DNA of 64,000 bases from an uncultured Caryophanales bacterium (GTDB lineage Bacteria > Bacillota_I > Bacilli_A > RFN20 > CAG-449). Positions 9,112 through 17,162 of this stretch are shown in pieces. Position numbers and translations under genes: made by a program. The stretch covers positions 22,623 to 86,622 of the forward strand of contig CAMCEE010000006.1 of the NCBI GenBank assembly GCA_945873815.1, given 5' to 3'. Position 1 is the stretch's first letter, and each line of letters opens with the position of its first letter. The notes below the pieces were generated by a model. The model had not been told where the DNA came from. It worked only from the letters and a program-made list of their open reading frames with translations, and made no database searches.

Positions 9112-9957
9112 CTATTTAATATAATTTGCCAAGTCAGACACTGAATTAACTACTTGCTTTGCTTCTTTTTTAACTTCAGGTGCTGCTTGATTCATAACGA
9201 AACTGTTTTTAAAAGATTTGAATAATGATACATCATTACCAGAATCTCCTACTACTGCAACTTCATCTTCGTTGATATTGAGTTCTTTAAGCAATTGTTT
9301 TAATGCGCTAGCTTTATCAATTCCCTTCTTGCTGATTTCTACCGCATCGACTGCCCAAGCAAAATTGTATTTGTCACCATATTTTTCAATCCACTCTGCA
9401 GTTGCATCACGAGCTAAAATTTTCGAATGAGATCTATAGCCAAACCAAGGCATAATCTTATATACTTTCGCATCTTCTCTACTCAAATATTCAACCATTT
9501 TCTTTTTACCAAGAATATAAGGTTCATAATAAGCGCCTTGTAAATTTAAGCCAAAGACTCCAGCGACTTTTTCAATTGGATTTAATCCGCTTGGTTCAAC
9601 TATCATGAATTGTTCACTCGTGAAGAACATCCAAGTCTTTATATCAGGATGTTTATCATAAATCTCATAATAGAGTTCCAAAGCTTCTTTACCAGAAATA
9701 TAGTCTTCCTTAAGCATCTCTCCTTGGTGCATAATCACTGCACCATTACATGCAACGATAGAAATTGATTTTGTCATTCCAATTGCTTGTTCAACTTTGT
9801 TTGCAATACTGTAATTACGTCCCGTTACCAGAATTACTTCCTTTCCTTCCTTTAAAACATTCTGGATGAATTGTTTATTGGCATTAGAAATAAGTCTAAC
9901 CTTTTTTCTAGGATAGAATAACGTTCCATCTAAATCAGTAGCAATAGCCTTAATCAT
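9112..9957 (-). CDS. Cof-type HAD hydrolase
   Basis: A haloacid-dehalogenase superfamily phosphatase of the Cof/YidA type with about 281 residues. Motif I is D-L-D-G-T-L-F near the N-terminus, motif II is V-T-G-R-N, and the C-terminal K-K-G-I-D-K-A is followed by motif IV G-D-S-G-N-D-V. The type IIB cap lies between motifs II and III. Such enzymes dephosphorylate sugar phosphates, nucleotides or cofactor precursors; the substrate cannot be read here. I start at the Met preceded by GGTGAT, four codons after the first possible start. Confidence 0.92.
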   Translation of the reverse strand: MIKAIATDLDGTLFYPRKKVRLISNANKQFIQNVLKEGKEVILVTGRNYSIANKVEQAIGMTKSISIVACNGAVIMHQGEMLKEDYISGKEALELYYEIYDKHPDIKTWMFFTSEQFMIVEPSGLNPIEKVAGVFGLNLQGAYYEPYILGKKKMVEYLSREDAKVYKIMPWFGYRSHSKILARDATAEWIEKYGDKYNFAWAVDAVEISKKGIDKASALKQLLKELNINEDEVAVVGDSGNDVSLFKSFKNSFVMNQAAPEVKKEAKQVVNSVSDLANYIK

Positions 9958-10050
9958 CAATATCACCATTTGATATTATATAGTAAATAAAACTATTTAT
10001 CTATTACATTTTAATATAAATATTAAATTTCACATCATTTTTGGTCATTT

Positions 10051-11004
10051 CTACATTTTATCCAAGTATAAATTATATATTAATTTTTTCACCATCATCA
10101 TCTGATTAACATTTATCTTTATCGTTAAGTAATTAACGTATATTTTATATTCTTTAATGAAAATATGTTGTGTCTTAAATAGCAATTCAAGTTCTTTAAA
10201 TAATTCATCAGGAATAATTGAGGCTATAAAAACTTCATCGTAGACAATGTTAAATCCTAATAATTTATTTTTCGATTCAATATTTCCAATAATACTTCCT
10301 TCTTGTCTTGTATTTTGATGAACAATTACTATATCAATATTAGAATTTTTTGCTTCTTCAACCGCCTTTTTCGATACAATTTTAAATCCGATAGAACAAA
10401 GTGAAATCATTTCATCATAAGAAAGTCTTTCATAAAATCTAATCTTATTATTTATTGAATTAATCGATGTAGGGTATATTCCACGTACATCTTTATATAA
10501 ATAAACGTTTTTTTCTTTAAATACACTCGCAAGCAAAACGCATGAATAATCCGATGTATTCCTTCCTAAAGTAATTATTTCATTATCTCCAGTATGCGCT
10601 ACAAAACCCGGAATTATTACAACTTCATATTTTTTTATTAGATTATCTAAGCAAGAACTATTTATTCCATCAATTCTACCATTCCCAAATTCTTCATTAG
10701 ATAACATTCCTATTTCCAAATATGAAGCAGCATAAGATTTGATTCCCTTTTTCTTGCAAAGATTCGAAAGATATATTGATGCATATATTTCTCCAAGAGA
10801 TAACAATCTATCATATTCTTTTGGTGATATTTTCTTTTCACCTATCGATTCAATTAATGTATCTGTTGCAAAAGGAAAACCTTTTCTTCCTATTGCTGAT
10901 ATAACAACTAATAATGGCTTCCTTAAAGAGACTATAATACTTAAAGTATTATCAATAGCATTTTGATTAAGTAATGAACTACCTCCGAATTTAATGATTT
11001 GCAT
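10051..11004 (-). CDS. Aspartate kinase homologue, short C-terminus
   Basis: About 317 residues of the amino-acid kinase fold. The N-terminal K-F-G-G-S-S motif binds phosphate, F-G-N-G-R-I-D occurs mid-domain, and I-T-L-G-R-N-T-S-D-Y replaces the usual TLGRGGSD of aspartokinases. The regulatory part is reduced to about 80 residues, so at most one full ACT-like unit fits. Ordinary aspartokinases have 400-460 residues. The start is the Met after GGTGG; codons further upstream lie inside the hpf terminator. No lysine or threonine genes are adjacent. It would phosphorylate aspartate; the altered motif leaves some doubt. Confidence 0.75.
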   Translation of the reverse strand: MQIIKFGGSSLLNQNAIDNTLSIIVSLRKPLLVVISAIGRKGFPFATDTLIESIGEKKISPKEYDRLLSLGEIYASIYLSNLCKKKGIKSYAASYLEIGMLSNEEFGNGRIDGINSSCLDNLIKKYEVVIIPGFVAHTGDNEIITLGRNTSDYSCVLLASVFKEKNVYLYKDVRGIYPTSINSINNKIRFYERLSYDEMISLCSIGFKIVSKKAVEEAKNSNIDIVIVHQNTRQEGSIIGNIESKNKLLGFNIVYDEVFIASIIPDELFKELELLFKTQHIFIKEYKIYVNYLTIKINVNQMMMVKKLIYNLYLDKM

Positions 11005-11026
11005 ATTTCCACCACTAAAATCTATG

Positions 11027-11053
11027 AAAAAAGGTGAAGCAATATGCTTCACC
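11027..11053 (-). terminator. Terminator of hpf
   Basis: GGTGAAGC and GCTTCACC (11033-11040 and 11046-11053) form an 8-bp stem with a 5-nt loop, followed on the - strand by six T. It lies just past the hpf stop and just before the aspartokinase start, which argues against an earlier aspartokinase start. Confidence 0.85.
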
Positions 11054-11075
11054 CTAAAGAAAATATAACATGCAA

Positions 11076-11618
11076 TTATTCTTTTGCTTGAATTACACCA
11101 TACCCACCATCGTATCTCTTATAAAGAACAGAAATGCAATCATCTTCTTTATCCTTATAGAGGTAGAATGTGTGTCCAAGATTCTCCATTCTTGTAATAG
11201 CTTCTTCTAAATCCATTGGATCTAAATAGACTTCCTTAACCCTTACTGGATCATCTTCTCCTGAATATTCTTCATCTTCACTTTCAAAGTTCTCAAATGC
11301 AATTGATTCACCAAGACTCATTTTATGACGACGATCTAATTTTGTTTTAAGTTTTCTCATTTGTCCTTCCAATTTATCGATTGCAAGGTCAATTGCAGCG
11401 TATAGATCATCATCCATAACTTCGACACGGAAATCCATCATTTTTGTGTTGATTGTAATCTCTACTTTTTGAGAAGTTTTATATGTCCTTACTAAAACTT
11501 TTGCAACGACTTCATCATCAATAACAAAGTACTTATCCATTCTATGGAGCTTTTCTTCGATTGTAGCGCGAATAGCATCCGTAACGACAATGTTTTTTCC
11601 TACGACTTGATAATTCAT
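11076..11618 (-). CDS. hpf: Ribosome hibernation promoting factor, long form
   Basis: A 180-residue long-form HPF. The N-terminal domain (about 1-100) has the RaiA/YfiA beta-alpha fold with a basic D-R-R-H-K-M segment at its end. The C-terminal domain (about 122-180) with V-R-V-K-E-V-Y-L-D-P-M-D-x-E-E-A-I and F-Y-L-Y-K-D is the dimerisation module that makes 100S ribosomes in Firmicutes. It protects idle ribosomes in stationary phase. The start is supported by AGGAGG. The leader contains a short GTGTAG/CTACAC hairpin. A terminator follows directly. Confidence 0.97.
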   Translation of the reverse strand: MNYQVVGKNIVVTDAIRATIEEKLHRMDKYFVIDDEVVAKVLVRTYKTSQKVEITINTKMMDFRVEVMDDDLYAAIDLAIDKLEGQMRKLKTKLDRRHKMSLGESIAFENFESEDEEYSGEDDPVRVKEVYLDPMDLEEAITRMENLGHTFYLYKDKEDDCISVLYKRYDGGYGVIQAKE

Positions 11619-11699
11619 ATAATTAACCTCCTATTATGATATATGTGTAGTGTTTTTCTACACTTAAATTATATGATATAAACAACATATTTTATAGAC

Positions 11700-11771
11700 T
11701 TGTTATTTTTTTCTTTTGTGATATAATTAAATTAACGAGCGCAAAAAACGTCGTTTTTTTTTACGCTTTTT
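11700..11771 (+). other. Promoter firing directly into a terminator (possible tiny RNA)
   Basis: On the + strand TTGTTA (11700-11705) and TATAAT (11722-11727) are 16 bp apart. About 10 bp after the expected start lies a hairpin made of AGCG plus AAAAAACG and CGTTTTTT plus CGCT (11738-11767), followed by five T. Any transcript would be only about 35-40 nt. The region is antisense to the hpf leader region. Whether the promoter is active cannot be judged from sequence. Confidence 0.35.
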
Positions 11772-11827
11772 CCTGTCATTATCAATAAAAGTATTTTACC
11801 TATCATATAATGATAGAATTATATAAA

Positions 11828-11860
11828 ATTTAAAAAAATGATGATTAATAAATCACCATT
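11828..11860 (-). terminator. Terminator of the pduL-TSCPD operon
   Basis: AATGGTGATT and AATCATCATT pair over 10 bp with one G-U and a 4-nt loop (11837-11860 on the - strand), followed by TTTTTT. It lies about 20 bp past the stop of the 57-residue gene and ends the pduL-led - strand transcript before hpf. Confidence 0.8.
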
Positions 11861-11879
11861 TTCCTATGTTATAAATTTA

Positions 11880-12053
11880 TTATTTTAGATCATCATTTTC
11901 TATGTCATTATCGTATTCGAGCATATCTATCTTTTCCATCAATAATTCTTGTGGAGATATCCCCGATATTGTTTCAATGACATTGAAATCCAACCCCATC
12001 TCAAAAAGAATATTCGCTATTTTGAATTGTTCTTTCTTTTTATCCGTTTTCAT
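11880..12053 (-). CDS. Small protein resembling a stand-alone Rpn/transposase C-terminal helix motif
   Basis: A 57-residue protein. The segment I-A-N-I-L-F-E-M-G-L-D followed by I-E-T-I-S-G-I-S-P-Q-E-L closely matches the short tail I-A-x-x-L-L-x-x-G-x-x-x-x-x-I-x-x-x-T-G-L-S-x-x-E-I found at the end of Rpn-family PD-(D/E)XK nucleases and related proteins. Here no nuclease domain is attached. A GTG further upstream is possible, but AGGTGG lies inside that extension and places the start at this ATG. It follows the TSCPD gene by 53 bp. Function unknown. Confidence 0.6.
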   Translation of the reverse strand: MKTDKKKEQFKIANILFEMGLDFNVIETISGISPQELLMEKIDMLEYDNDIENDDLK

Positions 12054-12106
12054 ATTATCCACCTAATATAAATTATGAGATGAATAATTTTTTTTATTCA
12101 AATTGA

Positions 12107-12355
12107 TTATTTTTTAATTGTTTTTAATGCTTTAGCAATTTGATCAGGACAAGAAGTTGGTTTAAATCCACATTTAATCCCTTCTAATCTAGAGATTGCT
12201 TCATCAATATCCATACCTTTTAACAATGAAGATAAGCCAGCAAGATTACCATTGCATCCACCAACAACTCTAATTGAGACAATTTTATTATCTTCATAAT
12301 CGATATCATATTGACGTGAGCAAACACCACTTGGAATATATTTTAAACTTTCCAT
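12107..12355 (-). CDS. TIGR03905-type TSCPD domain protein
   Basis: An 82-residue protein with V-G-G-C-N-G-N-L-A-G-L and a C-terminal C-G-F-K-P-T-S-C-P-D-Q-I, the marks of the TSCPD family TIGR03905. Conserved cysteines (C12, C34, C62, C69) suggest metal binding. TSCPD domains also occur at the C-terminus of some ribonucleotide reductases, but the role of the stand-alone form is not established. It lies 25 bp after pduL on the same strand and is probably in its operon. Confidence 0.88.
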   Translation of the reverse strand: MESLKYIPSGVCSRQYDIDYEDNKIVSIRVVGGCNGNLAGLSSLLKGMDIDEAISRLEGIKCGFKPTSCPDQIAKALKTIKK

Positions 12356-12380
12356 AAATCCCCCTAATTAACATGAAGAA

Positions 12381-12953
12381 CTATTTAACTAATTCTCCAA
12401 ATACTTCTCCACTTAATGCACCAGCATTAGCTTCATCCGTATCGATATGCATTGCAAGAGCATAAGATGGACTTACTCTAACAACAGTATCACCAAATAC
12501 AAGTGATCTACCTGTTTCATTTAATACTTTGACATTTACAATGTCACCATTTTTAACTCCAAATGCTTCAGCATCTGCAGGAGTCATATGAATATGACGT
12601 TTTGCAACAATAACGCCTTCTTTTAATTCAATTTCACCGCATGGACCAACTAATTTACATGCTGCAGAACCAGCTACATCACCTGATTCTCTAACAGGAG
12701 CAACTACGCCTACCGTTCTAGCGTCAGTAAATGATAATTCTACTTGATCTGCTTTTCTAACTGGTCCTAAAATTGTACAAGTAACTTCACCCTTTGGTCC
12801 GACTACTCTAATTCTTTGATTTGATGCAAATTGACCAGGTTGAGATAACATTTTTTTAACTTCAAGTTGGAAACCTTTACCAAATAATACTTCTAATGTT
12901 TCTTGTGTAACGTGTGCATGACGAGCACTTGTTTCGATAATAAATTGTGCCAT
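12381..12953 (-). CDS. pduL: Phosphate acyltransferase PduL (phosphotransacetylase type)
   Basis: A 190-residue protein with the two PduL metal-binding signatures: S-A-R-H-A-H near residue 10 and K-R-H-I-H-M near residue 118. It exchanges acyl-CoA and acyl-phosphate and in such fermenters replaces Pta in making acetyl-phosphate, and so acetate and ATP with an acetate kinase (not in this window). There is no N-terminal microcompartment-targeting extension, so it is probably cytosolic. An AAGGAG site supports the start. A TCGC-N6-GCGA inverted repeat at 12977-12990 lies just upstream, and a cre match lies about 140 bp upstream. Confidence 0.93.
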   Translation of the reverse strand: MAQFIIETSARHAHVTQETLEVLFGKGFQLEVKKMLSQPGQFASNQRIRVVGPKGEVTCTILGPVRKADQVELSFTDARTVGVVAPVRESGDVAGSAACKLVGPCGEIELKEGVIVAKRHIHMTPADAEAFGVKNGDIVNVKVLNETGRSLVFGDTVVRVSPSYALAMHIDTDEANAGALSGEVFGELVK

Positions 12954-13091
12954 TATAACGACTCCTTCTTTTCATATTTCGCTTTTTTGCGACATAATTA
13001 TCTTACTATTTAATCGTTTTTTTGTCTATAAATAGGAGTATAATCAAAAATCTTTTGTTCCTAAAGTGTAAAAAGAAGAAAAAAATATTCA

Positions 13092-13107
13092 ATGTTAGCG
13101 TTTTCAT
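13092..13107. promoter_or_regulatory. Perfect catabolite-responsive element (cre) match
   Basis: ATGTTAGCGTTTTCAT fits the CcpA consensus WTGNNARCGNWWWCAW at every position. It lies between divergent pduL and the ABC exporter gene. A possible pduL promoter (TAGACA-N17-TAAGAT on the - strand, near 13000) is over 80 bp away. A possible exporter promoter starts about 20 bp downstream. Which gene it serves is open, and no ccpA gene is in the window. Confidence 0.55.
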
Positions 13108-13194
13108 TGCCATTTCATTCTGCTCTTGATTGAATTATATATTATTAAATATATATACTAATAATTAACTGATAAGAATGGCTGAGGTGATTAT

Positions 13195-15027
13195 ATGTTA
13201 TTTGGCAAACATGTCAATAAATACTATAAAAAATATTTTTGGTACTTCTTTTTCGGCTTTTTATTCTTAGTATTTGTCGATTACATCCAATTGTTTATTC
13301 CACAAATAACCGGTGACATCGTAGATGCAGTAATCAATGCTGTAAATGGAAATCCTAATCCTAATCTACCTTCAATCGGACTCAATAATTACGATTTTTT
13401 AATTCAAGAAACACTATGGATAGTACTTGTCGGTTTAGGAATGTTTGCAGGAAGAAGTGCATGGAGAATTTTCATTTTTGGAGAATCCATTAGAATACAA
13501 GCGGATATTCGTGGAGAAATGTTCAAAAAAACGGAGATATTGTCTCAAAGATATTATAAAGAAAATAAAACTGGAGCGATTTTATCTTATTTCAGCAACG
13601 ATTTAGAAACAGTTGAGGAAGCTTTTGGTTTTGGTATCGTCCAACTTGTAGATGGTGTCTTTTTGCTTATTATGTCATTCATTAGAATGCTAAGAATCGA
13701 TGCAATATTAACGTTAATTCTATTAATTCCAATTATCGCGCTTTGCATAGTCGCTTTCTTTGTTGAAAAAATAATGGACAAAAAATTTGAAAAAAGACAA
13801 AAAGCTTATGAAGATATGTCAGATTTTGCTCAAGAAAACTTCACAGGTATCAGGGTCATTAAAGCATTTGTCAAAGAAAAGAAAGAATTAAATCAATTTG
13901 CAAAACAAGCAAAGAAGAATAAAGATACAAATATCAGTTTTTCAAGAACAGATGCAATTTTAAACGTTCTCTTTGATGTATTGATCTACGTGATATTCGG
14001 CGTAATCTTAATTGGTGGAAGTTATTTAGTATATCTCTTCATCCAATCAGGTGGATACAAAGAAGGAACCAATCCAAATTCGTTAAAAGGAATATCCGTT
14101 GGTCAATTAGTTGTTTTCATCGGATATGTTGATACAATAATTTGGCCAATCTTCGCTTTAGCAGGTATAATCAATCTAACTGCAAGAGCAAAGGCTTCAC
14201 TAAGAAGAATCTCAACTTTATTAGATGAAAAAGTTGAAATAGTTGATGACAAAGTAATTACTCCAGATGATATAAAAGGAGAGATTGAATTTAGAAACTT
14301 CAATTTCTCATTCCCTGATGATCCAGAAGGAGTAATTCTTAAAGATATTAATTTAAAGATTAATGCAGGAGAAACAATAGGTATCGTTGGTAAGATTGGC
14401 TCTGGTAAATCTACTTTAGTTAACATGCTATTTAGACTATATAATGTGGAAGAAAACACATTATTCATCGATGGAAATGATATTATGCATTTACCAATAA
14501 AAATGGTAAGAGAAAATATTGGATATTGTCCTCAAGATAATTTCTTATTCTCAGATTCAGTTAGAAATAATATTGCTTTTTCAAATAAAGACTTATCTGA
14601 TGAATTAGTTAAAGAAGCAGCAGAATTCTCTTCCGTAAGTGAAAACATCGAAGGATTCAAAGATAAATATGAAACACTAATTGGAGAAAAAGGTGTTTCC
14701 TTATCCGGTGGTCAAAAACAAAGAATTTCAATTTCAAGAGCAATCGTAAAAGATCCAAAAATACTTGTCCTTGATGATTCTGTGAGCGCAGTCGATGTTA
14801 AAACAGAAGAAACAATCATCTCTAATATTAAAAAAATTAGAAAAGGAAAAACAACATTACTCATCGCTTCTAGAGTATCAACAGTTATGTCACTTGATAG
14901 AATCATTGTTCTTGATGATGGTAAAGTAGATGCATTTGGAACACATGAAGAATGTATGTCTTCATCGAAAATATATGCTAGAATGGTCGAGCTCCAATCT
15001 CTAGAAAAAGAAATGGAGGGTGAATAA
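13195..15027 (+). CDS. ABC exporter half-transporter (degenerate NBD)
   Basis: A 610-residue exporter subunit with six membrane segments (about 15-335) and a C-terminal NBD. Walker A is GKIGSGKS (399-406) and the signature LSGGQ (503-507) is canonical. Walker B ends L-D-D-S, with Asp528 in place of the catalytic Glu, and the H-loop reads IASRVST, with Ser in place of His. It is the non-catalytic half of a heterodimer with the next gene, which starts 1 bp after this stop. AGGTG precedes the start. The substrate is unknown. Confidence 0.93.
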   Translation: MLFGKHVNKYYKKYFWYFFFGFLFLVFVDYIQLFIPQITGDIVDAVINAVNGNPNPNLPSIGLNNYDFLIQETLWIVLVGLGMFAGRSAWRIFIFGESIRIQADIRGEMFKKTEILSQRYYKENKTGAILSYFSNDLETVEEAFGFGIVQLVDGVFLLIMSFIRMLRIDAILTLILLIPIIALCIVAFFVEKIMDKKFEKRQKAYEDMSDFAQENFTGIRVIKAFVKEKKELNQFAKQAKKNKDTNISFSRTDAILNVLFDVLIYVIFGVILIGGSYLVYLFIQSGGYKEGTNPNSLKGISVGQLVVFIGYVDTIIWPIFALAGIINLTARAKASLRRISTLLDEKVEIVDDKVITPDDIKGEIEFRNFNFSFPDDPEGVILKDINLKINAGETIGIVGKIGSGKSTLVNMLFRLYNVEENTLFIDGNDIMHLPIKMVRENIGYCPQDNFLFSDSVRNNIAFSNKDLSDELVKEAAEFSSVSENIEGFKDKYETLIGEKGVSLSGGQKQRISISRAIVKDPKILVLDDSVSAVDVKTEETIISNIKKIRKGKTTLLIASRVSTVMSLDRIIVLDDGKVDAFGTHEECMSSSKIYARMVELQSLEKEMEGE

Positions 15028-15028
15028 T

Positions 15029-16882
15029 ATGGCAGAGCACGTTTATGAAAAAAACGATCGTCACATGGGTGATTTTGAAATCATTAAAAAGACTTGGCCT
15101 TACGTTAAACCATACTTATGGAAGTTAATTTGCGTCTTACTATTAATGATACTCATGATATTTGTTGACCTAGCTTCTACGGTATTACCTGGTTATATCA
15201 CCTCTTCTCTTCAAGATTTAGCAAGAGATTTCGGTGGTAATCCATCACTTATCGCCATTAGTGATATGAGTAAAGTATTTATTCTATGCGGAGGATTATT
15301 CGCCGTTAGTATGATGAATACGATTCTTGTTTATATCACTAGAATGTCTTTGCAAAAAATTGGCCAAAGCATCATCTACGATATGCGTATGTTTGTGTTC
15401 GAGCACATCGATAATATGTCAATTGCTCAAATCAATGAAATTCCAGTTGGAAGCTTAGTAACTAGGGTAGCATCAGATACCAACCAACTAAGCGATCTAT
15501 TCACAAATACCATTGTTAATTTAATAAAGAATGTTCTTTTATTAGTCGGTGTTACGCTCATCATGTATCTCATCGATTGGAGAATTGCAACAATCCTTGT
15601 CTGCTTCATGCCAATAATTGGAATTGCTTCTTATTTCTTTAGAAAATTCTCAAGAGCAAATTATCGTAAAGTAAGACATTCTTTCTCTGTAATGAATGCT
15701 TTCTTAAACGAGAATATTTCTGGAATGAAGATTACTCAAATATTCAATCAAGAAGAACAAAAGAAAACAGAATTTGATCGATTAAATGATGATATTGTTA
15801 AATCGAGGAAAACAGACGTTAAAATATTTGCTCTATTCCGTCCATCAATTACTTTGATTTATTATATTGCACTTGCGGCAGTATTTGGATTAGGTACATA
15901 TTTCTGCGTTAGATATGGAGTAGTTTCAAGTCCATTACTCGGAGGGTTTATAGAACTTTCTATCGTCGGTATCGTCCAAGTATTCTATTCATTAGTAAGT
16001 AAGTTCTTCAATCCAATACAAAATCTTGCCGATCAATTAAACGCTTTACAAAGAGCATTTACTTCTTGTGAAAGATTATACAATCTCATCGAAACAAAAC
16101 CAGATTTTAGAAACGTTGAAAACCCATTGCAAATCGAGCATTTCAATGGGGATATCGAATTTAAGAATGTTTGGTTTGCATATAAAGAAGATGAATGGAT
16201 TTTAAAAGATGTATCATTTCACATTGCACCTAAACAAGTTGTAGCTTTTGTTGGTGCAACGGGCGCTGGAAAAACGACAATTCTTCAACTTATCGTTAGA
16301 AACTATGATATTCAAAAAGGCCAAATCTTAATCGATGGCCACGATATTAGAGAAATCGATATAAAATCATTAAGACGTGGAATTGGTCAAATGTTACAAG
16401 ATGTCTTCCTTTTCTCCGGTTCAATCAAGTCAAATATCAATTTAAGAGATGATAGTATCTCTGATGAAGCAATCATCGATGCTTGTAAATATGTAAATGC
16501 AGATTCATTCATCGATAAGTTAGATAAAGGCTTAGATACTGAAGTAAATGAAGGAGGTAACAACTTCTCTTCTGGACAAAGACAATTACTTAGTTTTGCT
16601 CGAACAGTAGTTCATAAACCACAAATTCTCATTCTCGATGAAGCGACTGCGAATATCGACACTGAAACGGAACAAATAATTCAAGAATCTCTCTTAAAAA
16701 TGATGAATATTGGTACGATGCTTATAGTTGCTCATAGATTATCAACAATTCAACATGCTGACAATATCATTTGCTTACAACATGGTAAGATAATCGAACA
16801 AGGTAATCATCAAGAATTATTAAAGAATAAAGGATATTACTACAATCTCTATAGGCTTCAATACCAAGATCAAGAGAAATAG
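15029..16882 (+). CDS. ABC exporter half-transporter (catalytically competent NBD)
   Basis: A 617-residue exporter subunit. Walker A is GATGAGKT (409-416), the signature is the altered FSSGQ, Walker B is LILDEA with an intact catalytic Glu, and the H-loop VAHRLST is normal. It complements the preceding gene, so the consensus ATP site combines this Walker B with the partner's LSGGQ. An in-frame GTG lies 9 bp upstream, but it sits directly against the GGAGG ribosome binding site, so the ATG at 15029 is the start. A strong terminator follows. Confidence 0.93.
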   Translation: MAEHVYEKNDRHMGDFEIIKKTWPYVKPYLWKLICVLLLMILMIFVDLASTVLPGYITSSLQDLARDFGGNPSLIAISDMSKVFILCGGLFAVSMMNTILVYITRMSLQKIGQSIIYDMRMFVFEHIDNMSIAQINEIPVGSLVTRVASDTNQLSDLFTNTIVNLIKNVLLLVGVTLIMYLIDWRIATILVCFMPIIGIASYFFRKFSRANYRKVRHSFSVMNAFLNENISGMKITQIFNQEEQKKTEFDRLNDDIVKSRKTDVKIFALFRPSITLIYYIALAAVFGLGTYFCVRYGVVSSPLLGGFIELSIVGIVQVFYSLVSKFFNPIQNLADQLNALQRAFTSCERLYNLIETKPDFRNVENPLQIEHFNGDIEFKNVWFAYKEDEWILKDVSFHIAPKQVVAFVGATGAGKTTILQLIVRNYDIQKGQILIDGHDIREIDIKSLRRGIGQMLQDVFLFSGSIKSNINLRDDSISDEAIIDACKYVNADSFIDKLDKGLDTEVNEGGNNFSSGQRQLLSFARTVVHKPQILILDEATANIDTETEQIIQESLLKMMNIGTMLIVAHRLSTIQHADNIICLQHGKIIEQGNHQELLKNKGYYYNLYRLQYQDQEK

Positions 16883-16900
16883 GTTCTTCAAAATCTAACG

Positions 16901-16932
16901 AAGGGGTGCATAAATTAATCTCACCCCTTTTT
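16901..16932 (+). terminator. Terminator of the second ABC exporter operon
   Basis: AAGGGGTG (16901-16908) pairs with CACCCCTT (16922-16929) over a 13-nt loop, followed by TTTTTC. Confidence 0.85.
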
Positions 16933-17104
16933 CTATTAGATGAGATATAAGATAAGATTTCCAAATTATTAAAATATACTTTTATAACTTATTTCCTACT
17001 TTTTTTGAATTATTTATCTTTCTAAAGATAAAGTCTACATAAATTTTTGCATTTAGTTTTTCAACTAACAACCTATTTTTGTAGCGCTTAAATTACATTT
17101 TATG

Positions 17105-17133
17105 TTGTTTATTGTATAAGCATAAGATATAAT
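17105..17133 (+). promoter_or_regulatory. Promoter of the CaCA exchanger gene
   Basis: TTGTTT (17105-17110) and TATAAT (17128-17133) are exactly 17 bp apart. The predicted start near 17140 leaves a leader of about 20 nt containing the AAGGAG site, which also shows that a TTG further upstream is not the start codon. Confidence 0.75.
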
Positions 17134-17162
17134 TGATATGTTTTGAAAAAGGAGTACAATCA

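Noticed and set aside
12977..12990. TCGC-N6-GCGA repeat before pduL as an operator
   Set aside because: Four-base arms around a T-run are too weak; mentioned only in the pduL entry.
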